This document shows, one piece after another, positions 36,968 to 47,140 of a stretch of 64,000 nucleotides of DNA (its first letter is position 1; the number at the start of each line of letters is the position of its first letter). This stretch comes from Pyrocephalus nanus. Its lineage: Eukaryota; Chordata; Aves; Passeriformes; Tyrannidae. Position numbers and translations under genes: made by a program. The notes below the pieces were generated by a model. That model was not told the DNA's origin, made no database searches, and was given only the letters and a program-made list of their open reading frames with translations. The DNA is taken from positions 6,264,001-6,328,000 of the forward strand of contig CM076264.1 in NCBI GenBank assembly GCA_038380795.1, in the 5' to 3' direction.

Positions 36968-39324
36968 CTTAAACCACAGAGAAAACAAACTCAAGGTGAA
37001 AAAAAATCAGACCAAAACTATGATTTGGAAAAGCTGTTCATGCTTTTAGGAGTTTTAGCGTCCCTAATTTTTTTTCCCATGCTTTGAATTCCCCAGGCAG
37101 ATCACATCTCTCATCACATACTGTAATGTTGGACCCTCAGAATGAATTTATGTTGAGCAACACGTATTTCCAATGATGTTAAATTGTACAATAGTTATCC
37201 AGTTTCTGTCCTGCTAATAACAAAAGCTGTATGAAGCAATAGTTGGAGAGGATGCATAATGCTAGGAAAACTGAAAAACAGTTACTTAAACACAACTGTT
37301 TATGATACAGATGGCCATGGAAATGGTAGATTACATACCTCACTCCTTTGGAGTGCCCAGACATCTCCCTGTTTCCTTGCTGTCCAGCCCCTTTCCTTTA
37401 TTGCATGGATTCCACATATATTTCATTTCCACAGGGCACCACACTGCCATTTCTGCTCTGCACTGCCTTCCAGACAATACCATTCCAGTCTCATCCCACT
37501 ACACCCTGAGGTTTCCAGCAGGAAAATTAATTATCATAGCATCTTCAGGTAACCAACAGAATGATTTAGAACTATAAACGTATCTAATTTCGAACTTGAA
37601 ACAATCTGAAGGAATTTGTTCTGGGATCTTGCAGAGACAAGACTGTCAGGAAAATGCATCACTGGGGCCTCTGTCAAATAGAAGTTCTCAGCAAAGTACA
37701 GAGAGAAGAGAGGAAGGAAATAACAGTCAGGACATTTTTTAAGTACTTGTTGAAAGACCCAGCAGAATGGGAAAAGTGAGTCCATGTTAAACTCACAGGT
37801 GATTTCCTAACCTTCACTGTGATAACAGTTAACAGACAAGCCTCGGAATTCGAAGTATCAGAACATCTAATGAGGTTTCACCAAAGAGAGTTTCAGGAAT
37901 GGGAACCTTTCACAGGAGCTGAGGGGTAAGAGGGAACTCCAGGAGGTTCCTTCAGGAGCAAGAACCACTCAATAGGCTGTGATGGCAGCGAGACAGTTTG
38001 GTCAGTGCTCCTACCCAGACTAGCATGACTAGTTGATGGTGTGTGCTAAGCCAGCTTCTTTTTTCCACTAGCACCTCTCTTTTTTCAACAGCAGGTATAA
38101 AAGTTATGAAAACTTAATATTTTGTGAAGTCATTTAATAAGAATCCTAATTTATTAAACAGTGGCCCTTTTTAAGTGTCAAAACTTGCCTTAAAGAAAAA
38201 TAAGAACCAGCACTGGTGAGAGCCATGGGAGCCTTCCACTTGCTTAAGTGAATAAAATAAAAAAAATGTAGTTCCAACAATTAAAAAGAGGTTTTATTTT
38301 TATTAAAATTGATTAATGTTCAGAGGCTTGAAAAGAAACTGTTCATTATCTTGGCTACTGGAAAAATCATTTTTTTTTAACTGACCCTCAGAACTGTTAA
38401 GCAGCTGGGGAACCAACTAGTTTTATATATTTTATTTCAAATACCATGGAATTTTCTTTAAAAGGACATATATTTTACTTCTAAAACTAAAAAACGGCTT
38501 TGCTGTTTGAGGGAAAAATATAAATGCAAATATAGAGAAGTCATTTTAATCTTCTTTCACTAGAAAAGTTCAAAGGCCCCATAATATTCATAAGATGAAG
38601 GTCAGCATTAAACTCAAGGTGGGAAACATCCCAGATAATGTTTACTAGATTAAGATTAACACACTGAGGGCGTTCCCCCTCTCCTGCTCGTGGCTGAGCA
38701 TCCCTGTGCCCTCAACAGCACCTTCTCTGAAGGCTGTGATGGTCTCTGCAGCTTTCCTATGGAGACCACCAGCTACTACAAAGCAGAAATGCATCCAGCT
38801 AGATGGTTTTAAAGCCCTGGCAGCTAAAACGTATAACTTACAGAAAATTGGTGGTTAAATTTAGATTTAACTTAGAAAATAATGGGGTCCTGAAACAAAT
38901 TTTAAGGTTTTAGGTCCAAGTTCTGTTTTGCTCTCATAAGACGACAACTCTTTTAAAAGCAATTCCTTCACTAATGCCAGAACCAGACAAGCACTGGCTT
39001 CAGAAAACCTCCACTGTTTTTGTAATACAGGCTTCCACTTAATAAGACATATATGTTTTTTAATTAAATTTCCCATGAAAAACAGTGGTTTAAATTGAGG
39101 GAAACTGTGCCTCACAAAAACTCAGCAATGTTACTGAAACCAAGAGCTTATTTGAGAAGACAGGAGTTTTCATTAAAAGTCCTAAACATGCTCATTTCTC
39201 TGTTTCTGAAGCTAAATAAACCCTTCATTAATTCCTCCTCAGGCTCACCCATATGGATTTTTGGGGGGTGAAGGATCAGGAAGGGCAAACGATACTATGT
39301 GGTGCTTCATGGGTGTTTTCTACA

Positions 39325-39600
39325 CTGTAGTTGGTAGCACAGGGGCTGCACCAGAGAGGTGTGGGGCTGGAGTGCCTGCCTATGTTCTGTTTGCAGTGCA
39401 GCATGTCCTGCAGCACTTCCCATGTCCCTAGTGCCCCATGCCTCCCTCAGCCACCCAGAGAAGAATGGACGTCCTTCCTATCCTGGGAAGCCAGACAGGA
39501 GGTGAGGGAAAGGCGGTGCAATTCCAATCTCACCCCAATCAGGACCGAGAATTTGACCTGACCGGGTACCTTCAGCCAGGGACTGTGGAGCTCTCACAGA
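39325..39600 (+). other. GC-richer patch with splice-donor-like site
   Basis: Markedly richer in G+C than its neighbours. A donor-like string GAG/GTGAGG has its GT at 39502. A 76-codon plus-strand frame (39331-39561) runs through the donor and has no recognisable relatives. It could be a non-coding RNA exon or simply a local composition shift. I see no repeat landmarks. Confidence 0.2.
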
Positions 39601-41380
39601 CTTTGTAGCTCAGTCAAAGCTCAGGAAAAGTCAAACAGAGAGCAGTGGAGGAGAAAACTCCCTGCTCCATGGAGGGAATGACATTTTACGTCATGAACAG
39701 GCTGTGCACTTTGGTTATGCCCTGACATGAGCCCTGAGACAAAGCCAGGCACCAAATCTCCAAGCATTGGCTTTGGAATTCCAGCTATCTTCAGCTGTTT
39801 AGAGCAACTGTGTCCAGCAAGGTCTCTGCCATTAGAAGATAACTACATCTACCTCCAGCTGAAAATGATTGCTATGTCTAACTCCTCACACTTCCTTGAT
39901 ACAGCTCCCAAAACAGCTCACACATCCATGCCACAGCCCAACATTTACCTGCTTCTCAGCCACAGGAGCACCACCTCACTCATTCACATATAAACAGCAG
40001 TTCTACTTACTTTACTCCTTTTTAGCAAATAAATGTCTCTTTTTTCTTGTTAGCACGTTCCAAAGATATTGTATGCCAAGACTTAAATCAGTGATGTTGT
40101 TATCTGTGATAAACAATCAATTTCCAACTTTCCTGCAGCAAAATTGGTACCTGATATTAGCACAGCACCACTACAACGTCTCAAACTACTTTGCTCAGTT
40201 TGTTGCCTCTCAGCTTGGTACCCAATGTCTTTTATTTCTCATGGAAATATATCACACAGGAACACGGTGAGTCAAAAGCCTACAGAACAGCAGGATACTT
40301 GTGAAACTGGATAGATCTGAGGGATCATTTCCCTATAGTCTGTTGTAGCAAAGGAGAAAATTTAAGTACAAAGTGGAAAGGGATTGTGTTTCCATCTTCC
40401 ACCTTCCACACAGTGTGAAAGCCACACGATTCTTCCACAGACCAGGCCCTCCAAGGCTCTGACTATATTTGGGTCCTCAAGGTATCTTATTCTAACAACA
40501 TACATCCAGGAGTCAACACAGGTCATCATATTTCCACAAGCATTTTAAACCACCATAAACTGGACCTGACACGGAAGGCCACCTTGTCCTGTCCTGCTCT
40601 GCTCCGTCCCTCAGGCCAGCACAAGTCTTTGGGCTGTGGCAGAATTACCTGCATTAATCACATATTTGCCTATGATCCAGGTTAAACACACCCAGCTTTT
40701 TGCTATGTCAGGCTTAACCCAGTTCCTAATTACACCAGGCAAAAGTTTGCATAAAACTGCTGTGGTAAAGCGCAATTCATCTGTTGGCATAAAATCCACG
40801 TGTCCTTCAGTGTCTCAGTTGTCACCATCTCAAAAGCAGTGCAGATATCTTAGTAAGAGAATGAAAAGGTGTTGCAGCCCTACCCACCTTCTCAGGTTAC
40901 ATCTAGCAGAGCTCCACGTTGATTGGACTACCATTCTTCTAAACAGAGGCATTTTTTTTCCCCATTTTTGGAGGTCTCAGGTTTGAATGTGGACCTCTGC
41001 TCTGTAAGGCAAGTATTTGTAAAGGGCTGAAGAGACAAGCCCCAAAGTTCAGTGTTAGAGCTTTCTGTTCCAAATGAGGGGAAGATCTGTTTGTTTTCCA
41101 AATTGCTTTCTTTAATTTACACTGACTTCTTTAAGTTATGGTGTCAGCTTCAGAATCCACATTTGAAAGTGTGGGATGAGGAAATTAGGGCTTACTACAG
41201 CAGGAAAACTCTCATTGTTTCATTAGTCTCTGGTCCAAGAAACCAACATACAGCAGCAAGGCCAAAACTGCCAACTCATGTTCCAGAATTGTGAATGGTA
41301 AATCATCAGATATGGGAACGGTGAGGGTGGAAAGAGAAAAGAATGGAATTGTTTACTCCCTTATGGCTTTAATTGAATAA

Positions 41381-41410
41381 CACACACACACCAAAAAAAA
41401 AAAAAAAAAA
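41381..41410. repeat. (CA)5 followed by poly(A) 18
   Basis: Five CA units, then CC, then 18 A. A compound simple repeat; the A run makes length variation likely. Confidence 0.9.
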
Positions 41411-42483
41411 TCTAGTTACAGCAAGAAAAGAAAAAACTCTTGGCTTATGCTTGCAGCAGCCCTAGGTTTTGGACAGAAGCAATGTTATAATGTATAATTA
41501 TATAACTTGCTCCAACAGTTGCTTTCCATATGGGAAGTAACAGATTTGCCCAGCTGCATTTTGGCAAAGCCTGAATCTACCATTATTCAGGGTGTAACAA
41601 TTTTGCTGAAATTTGGAAGTCTTACAAAGGTATCTACACATTTCACTGATGGTCTTTGACAACACTTCTCTTCCTAAGAATAATACATGGCTTCAACCCC
41701 TTTTCCTAAGGTCCTGAGCCATATTTATCTCCCAGGATTGTCAGTATAATTGTGTTCTGACTATAGATGACTGGGATTGCACTTCTTTCTTCCCGTGATG
41801 AAAGAAAGGATGGAGCTTCAGGAAGCATGAAAGAGGTGCTTTTGAAAGTCTCATTTAAACATTTTTTTTTGGATAATCCTCTAAATATACAGATTTCATT
41901 CGGCTGCTTAGTGGTCTTCATCTCGGGTTATTTTGTGTCTTCTATACCAGAAGTAGAAGTAGGAAACACAGTCTTCAGTGATCTTAAAGCAGCAGCCTGC
42001 TTTTGCTGCTTATTTCAATAACTTTAGCTATAACCCCAGCACTGATTACACTTCTTAAAAGTTTGAAGAATGCTGGACTTCCAGCATTTACTAACCTGAA
42101 GTAACAGCAGCCATGACTGTTTTGTCAGGAGTCCTTATCCAATAGCTGGAATACTGCTTGATCTCACCAGGTTCCCTGCTGCCACACCAATGTCAGGAAC
42201 TGGGAGATTTTCAAAACTGCACAAAGAAAAGCAATAGGCGCAGATGTTTGGCACGAATATACAGGATATAAGTTGTTGAGTGTGAGACTCAGCAGAGAAG
42301 CCACAAAAATTGTCACAGTTTCAGAAGATGCCAAAGTGACCTAGTTACCAGAATATCTGAGTCCTCAACTGGGAGTCAAATTATATATCAGCCGGATCTT
42401 CCCTGACATCCAGCCTTTCAAATGTTGTACAAGACGATATTCCTCCAAAAATATTTTACAGGCTTGTTTCACCTAGCGTTGGT

Positions 42484-42513
42484 AAAAAAAAAAGGTGTCC
42501 AAAAAAAAAAAAA
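42484..42513. repeat. Paired A tracts (A10 and A13)
   Basis: Two A runs separated by ggtgtcc. Simple low-complexity sequence. Confidence 0.9.
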
Positions 42514-42779
42514 GACAATGCAGTGTGAATTAAGAGAGCACCAAGAAGTGGTTCCACAATGCCACTGTATTCTCTGGGGGAGCACAGCAGCCACATAGCC
42601 CATAACATTTAAGTATCCCAAAGGGAAATTACCTCAGATTTCCTGTGTTCTCATTTGTCTGACACATGTTTTTGTTACATTTTATATCTTTAAGTATTTT
42701 ACGTTCCATGAAATCACTCCAAAAAGCAATTTACCACATTATATTACTTTCTGCTATCTTTATGCACCATCAGAATTTT

Positions 42780-43340
42780 GAGAACTAAAACTACTGTGGT
42801 TTGGAGAACCCACGGAGGCATCTGGCACAATTAGCAGAGCTAAAGAAGAGACTGCATTTGTTGCCAGATGGTCTTCTGTATTTTGCACGAAACAGTTGTT
42901 GAATAAAAGACAGGAACAGGCCCAGGACATGGAAAAGAACGGAGGCACGTGGGTGAGAAGTTTGAATCCTCACAGGCAGACGAAGGAACCGAACCAGTCC
43001 CTGTACGTTCTGGCCAGGTGCTTCAGCCACTGACACTTCAGCCCAAGTGTCATCCCCAAAGGTACCAGTCCCCAGTGAAGGTCTCAAGCAGGTGGAGGAG
43101 CTTGGTTGAAGCCCAGATTGAACCCCATGACAGTTCAAATATAACATTCACCCCATCTTCATGTTTCCCCCCTGCCAGTTCTGGGCAGCTCTGTGCTTAG
43201 CTCAGGAGCTGTTGTGGGTCCTGGGGTCTCCTCAGTGCTTTGGACACTGGTTTAGACACCAGCAATGTGGTTGGCTCGCATTTTTAATTTGCAGCTGAGT
43301 TTTGAATCCAAGTCTTGACCACGAATACCGGGGAGGGGAG
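42780..43340. other. GC-richer patch with long overlapping frames
   Basis: G+C rises here and open frames lengthen accordingly: 118 codons on the minus strand (42791-43147) and 83 on the plus strand (42949-43200). I recognise neither product. The overlap of open frames on both strands is what elevated GC alone would give. No CR1 or LTR landmark is visible. A non-coding exon or an unrecognised old repeat are both possible. Confidence 0.2.
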
Positions 43341-43980
43341 GAAATTCGAGAAGGAGGCATGATTTTTCCCAAATGGTAAATACACTGAATCATCCTGTGA
43401 AATAACAACATTCCCCACAGTGTGCACGGCTCAGCCTGACAATAAAGAGAAGCAGCTCAGGACACAGATTCTTCTATGAGGAAGGAACAGAAAGTGAGGA
43501 AATACACCACAGTTCATGCCTTAAGGAGGACCATTAAGGCAACTTAATGGCTGAATACATTGTCTTATTGAGGCACAAAATACTTCCTCTACGGGGGTCC
43601 TGCTGTACAATCATTTTTTGAAGTGCAGAATTTTGCTGACTTTACATTCCAGTAAGTGATCTGGAGTAGCTTACAAATGTTGCCATATTTATGCAGAGGG
43701 AATAACTTCAAACTGCCAGCCCTCCACAGGCCATGAAAACATTCCTTCCCCCTGCCCCACAGTTCCTACTCAGTGTTTTGTGAACTTAAGGCACTGACAA
43801 TATATTTTAACCAGTTCTTCAACAACTGCTATTCTAACTTTCTGCAACTGTCAATAATCGTGATCTTCTGTGTTTTCAAAACAATTTAAAGAAAACTTCC
43901 TGCATCCATTTGATACAGAGAGGCACATACTCCTATCAGAAGTTCTGACAGAAAATAAAGCAAGATGTTGGAATATGCAA
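43341..43980. other. Gene-free DNA
   Basis: Nothing recognisable as a gene or repeat. Confidence 0.55.
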
Positions 43981-43989
43981 AACACCCTC

Positions 43990-44360
43990 TGGCCAAGGAT
44001 GGGTTAACGCAGTGCTCTGGGCTCTGCCCCCTGCCCCCCTGTGCTAGTAATAGGAATCAGGCTTGTAGGCAAGGCTTTCTTGGTGCCTGGCCAGCAGGAG
44101 AGCCTGTAATCTGCAAAAGATGAGATCTGGGGCTGAGTCAGAAACTTCCTGAGAGTCTTCTGCCTGTCAGAGCCCTGCGAAGTGCAGCCAAGTCTGCCTG
44201 CAGCCACTGGGGATTTCTCAGAGACCATCGTTGTTTGCCGTGTATGCAGTGCCCTGCTGAAAGGGAGGGACAGCCAAATAAAACCTGTCAGATGCTTTGG
44301 CCAGGCCACCTTTGGCTATGAGGTTGTGATCTTATTACAGTTGTGATCTTATTACAGTTC
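43990..44360 (+). other. GC-richer patch ending in AATAAA and a GT-containing tandem repeat
   Basis: A GC-richer body (43990-44270) is followed by AATAAA at 44277-44282 and, about 40 nt later, by a 17-bp tandem unit gttgtgatcttattaca in 2.2 copies (44323-44359). This arrangement looks like a transcript 3' end: poly(A) signal plus a downstream GT-containing element. It could belong to an unannotated non-coding RNA or to a decayed LTR. No known gene or ERV internal sequence adjoins it. Confidence 0.22.
44323..44359. repeat. 17-bp tandem duplication
   Basis: Two perfect adjacent copies of gttgtgatcttattaca and the start of a third (gtt). Perfect identity suggests a recent event or constraint. 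Confidence 0.93.
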
Positions 44361-44736
44361 CTTCTTAGGTCACAGTGGTCAAAGGCACATGAAACAGGGA
44401 CATTCCTTTATCATTTAGTTAATTCCAAACTATGGTCTGCCTTCGCTGAAGTGAACAAGTGACAGTGGAACTGCAAAACAGTGGAAGAAACGAGTCCAGA
44501 GTTTTATTACTGGGGTATCTGGTAAGGTGTAAATCAGAGAATTCAGAAGAGTCTTTACAGAAGGGTCCATGCCAGGTGTAAAAACAGATAAAAGAATCTG
44601 TCTTAGACAGACTGAGAAAGGCTATAAAAGACTCATTATTGCAACAGCCTTTCCATTAGGAGAAACTAATTGTGATCGGTGTTCAGCAGTTCACTAACTC
44701 AGCCAAAAATCATCCCTATTGAAACTTAGAGATATT

Positions 44737-44757
44737 AAAAAAAAAAAAAAAAAAAAA
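44737..44757. repeat. Poly(A) tract, 21 nt
   Basis: An uninterrupted run of 21 A, without AATAAA within 30 bases upstream. Confidence 0.9.
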
Positions 44758-45178
44758 GGATGAACATTTTGTGTGTTCATTTCAGATCCCTCAGTTAACA
44801 CACTACTTCTATAAAAATCATAATGGCCAAATAGAAATTGAGGCAAATACTAAACCCCATTCTCCATCAGTTTGGTTGAGCTGCTTTTTGAGTGCAGTAG
44901 TCAGAAGAGTTTACTGGTAGAGGTCTTTAAACAAAAACCAGCAACAACAAACAACCCAAACTGTTGTTTATGTGTATTTTACTTGGTAGAATCATCAGAC
45001 CTACAGCGTCAAGAAAAGTATCAGATACACTGAAAAAGTAATTTGCTTTCAAATACAAAAAGTTACAGTCAGGGAAAATCCATGGTGCATCTTCCATTTT
45101 CCAAATGCATTCCAAAACTAGTGATATCATCCTTGTGCAGAGTTAACACCAAGATCTTGATAAGACAATTGATAAGCC

Positions 45179-45200
45179 TTATTTCTTCCATAAGAAATAA
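45179..45200. repeat. Short perfect inverted repeat
   Basis: TTATTTCTT and AAGAAATAA flank a 4-nt loop (ccat). A 9-bp AT-rich stem, probably incidental. Confidence 0.6.
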
Positions 45201-45285
45201 ATCAGTATTTTTATTCTTAAGGTTTTGTTATCTTTTTTGCAGTGCTCAGCAGTAAAAGTTTAATAAAGAGCACCCAAAGAGCCAG

Positions 45286-45300
45286 AGTGCCCTCTCGTGG
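45286..45300 (-). promoter_or_regulatory. CTCF-like binding motif
   Basis: On the minus strand the string ccacgagagggcact fits the vertebrate CTCF core CCASYAGRKGGCRS at 13 of 14 positions, with only the fifth base off. The rare CpG and G-rich core stand out in an AT-rich setting. CTCF binds such sites to organise chromatin loops and insulators. Occupancy cannot be read from sequence. Confidence 0.35.
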
Positions 45301-45342
45301 TCCTACATCATCCCTGTTATTTAATTTCAGGAACTAAAAGAG

Positions 45343-45388
45343 AAAAAAAAAAAAAAAAGGCTGGGTTCTTTTGTTGTTGTTGTTGTTT
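45343..45388. repeat. Poly(A) 16 and adjacent (TTG)n
   Basis: Sixteen A at 45343-45358, a short spacer, then a (TTG)n run of about five units at 45371-45388. Compound simple repeat. Confidence 0.9.
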
Positions 45389-45399
45389 CCTGACTATTC

Positions 45400-46940
45400 T
45401 ACACAAAAATCTTATAGCTATCAAGCCAACATTCCTAACTGTTCTCTTAATAATGATAATTTTAAGAGCTAGACATTTAAATGTGCAGATCCAGGCTGCC
45501 AAAAGTCACCCATGTAAAACAAAGTGCAGAAAATAAAGCCCATGCTTTATCCCCAGCCATTCCAGACATCACAAAAAACTAAAATGCAAACCACAGCTCA
45601 GATAAAGTTCTCAGCATCTAACATTGTTTGATAACTTAAACACCAACATTGGTATGACACAGAAGGGAGGAGAGGAAGTTAACCCTCTGCGTTGAACAGA
45701 AGGAACCATCTGGGTAAGGAAAGCAAAGAGAGACTTCCCAAATTAATTCTGCTGTAGCTGAGACAGAGCAGTAATCCCTTCCAGGAGTTCCTGCTCCCAC
45801 AGTGATATCTGCTCGTGGCCAGTTATCAGGTGGTGTTGTGCACAGACCTTGGGTCACTGTTGCTGATTTTGGGCCTGTATCACCATTCTCAGACATGCTA
45901 CAGCTCATACAGGCTGGCATGAGTTAAATCCCAGGGGATTTTAACCCTGGGCTGCAAGGAGAAGGAAAGGATTTAGTCCTTCAGTTTTTCCATCCCTCAT
46001 CTGTTTCTTGGTTCCTCATGGGCTGCCTCCAGTCTTCACTCAGGGATGGCAGCTTCCCCTACAGCAGTACATGGACAATTCAAAGCTCTTAAAAATAAGG
46101 GACTATTCCCCAGTCCAGATGAAGAACATCCTGCAAGCAATCAAAAGTAGATGGATATTTTAATGCCTGGCTCTAGTGAGCTGCCAGTCACGTCATGGCT
46201 GCCAGTCGTGACTGGACTGACATCTGCTTTGTCACTGATACAGCTGACGGCAGAACAGCAAAATATTCTGATAAAGGACATAAGCTGAGCTGCTGTCAGC
46301 TCACCACTGGCACACTGGTGGCACAACAACAAAACCTGAACTTTCAGAATCAATTCAAGCACAAACAGATAGCACCAACATCCAAGAAAACCAATTCAGC
46401 GTCTGCTCCCAAGAACAGTGCAGCAGGAATATCCACTGAGAATACTTCAGATCACTTTCCTATGGATTTCAAACATTTTGTACCAAAGGTTCCAATAGAC
46501 ATTCAATTTATTTTTTTCTGTCATGTCCAAAAGTAACAAAAGTAACATTGACTCATTTCTCAATGAAAGTAAGAAACTAATACCAAAACGAAGCAGACCA
46601 GGAATGAACAATACATATTTTTTTTTACCCTTGAACCATAAAACAATTATTTAATACATTATTGCCAAAGTTACCCGAAGAGAGCAAAAATCTGGTCAAT
46701 GTGTGTGCAAATGGAACAGCTTTTTAAGGCTTTCTTAATTGAGAACAAGTAAACAAGGCTCTTAGCCACATCGAACCAATCTCTTGAGGCAAACTTCATG
46801 GTCTGAGTTCCCAGAAATGCACTGGAAAATTAGCAAAAGGGAATGTCTTTCACTGCTTTGTTTTAAGCCACAGAAAACAATGTCAGGCCACACCCACAAA
46901 GAGTTGATTTGATTCCCTCTGGCTGTAAGAAGTAACACAG
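45400..46940. other. Gene-free DNA
   Basis: No gene recognised. A 113-codon plus frame at 46195-46536 has a plausible hydrophilic composition but no relatives I know and no splice context. A hairpin at 46184-46215 is listed separately. Confidence 0.55.
46184..46215. repeat. Perfect 9-bp inverted repeat containing a CRE-like core
   Basis: CCAGTCACG at 46184-46192 and CGTGACTGG at 46207-46215 are exact reverse complements separated by 14 bases. The left arm continues into cacgtcat, a one-mismatch CRE (TGACGTGA on the other strand). It could form a small hairpin or a pair of factor sites. The stem is too short to suggest a microRNA precursor. Confidence 0.6.
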
Positions 46941-46948
46941 CTTCTAGA

Positions 46949-46986
46949 AATAAAAAAAAAATTAAAAAAAAAATAGTAATAATTAA
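46949..46986. repeat. A/T-rich low-complexity run
   Basis: A-rich sequence with interspersed single or double T (aaataaaa..., attaaaa..., taataatt). Simple sequence. Confidence 0.85.
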
Positions 46987-47087
46987 AAAATCAGGTAAAA
47001 ATCTCTGCTTACCAGATATTCCAAACCATAACATGTGACAGAGAGGCACCAATTCCATTTTCTGTCCTGAAAGCCTCGTTGTGGTTT

Positions 47088-47140
47088 TTACATTACATTA
47101 CATTTACATTACATTGTTGCTGTTGTTGTTGTTGCTGTTG
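47088..47140. repeat. Compound microsatellite (CATTA)n-(TTG)n
   Basis: CATTA/CATTTA units at about 47090-47115 pass into TTG and TTGC units at about 47115-47140. Adjacent arrays of different units suggest slippage from a shared T-rich seed. Confidence 0.9.

Larger units (their letters stand above)
34618..39319. other. Gene-free AT-rich DNA
   Basis: No gene or named repeat. Contains an 11-bp direct duplication of ttatcccacag at 35568-35589, A tracts at about 35704-35716 and 36951-36967, and long AT-rich parts (36230-36800 and 38100-38560). Open frames stay under 100 codons. Confidence 0.6.
39601..42770. other. Gene-free DNA
   Basis: No gene recognised. Low-complexity parts are (CA)5 plus A18 at 41381-41410 and a double A tract at 42484-42513. 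Plus-strand frames of 133 and 116 codons (39869-40270 and 40636-40986) have no known relatives and are not flanked by convincing splice sites. Confidence 0.55.

Noticed and set aside
45179..45200. Inverted repeat as a microRNA precursor
   Set aside because: The stem of 9 AT-rich pairs with a 4-nt loop is far too short for a pre-miRNA.
46195..46536. 113-codon plus-strand frame
   Set aside because: Hydrophilic composition but no family resemblance, no splice sites, and it overlaps a minus-strand frame.
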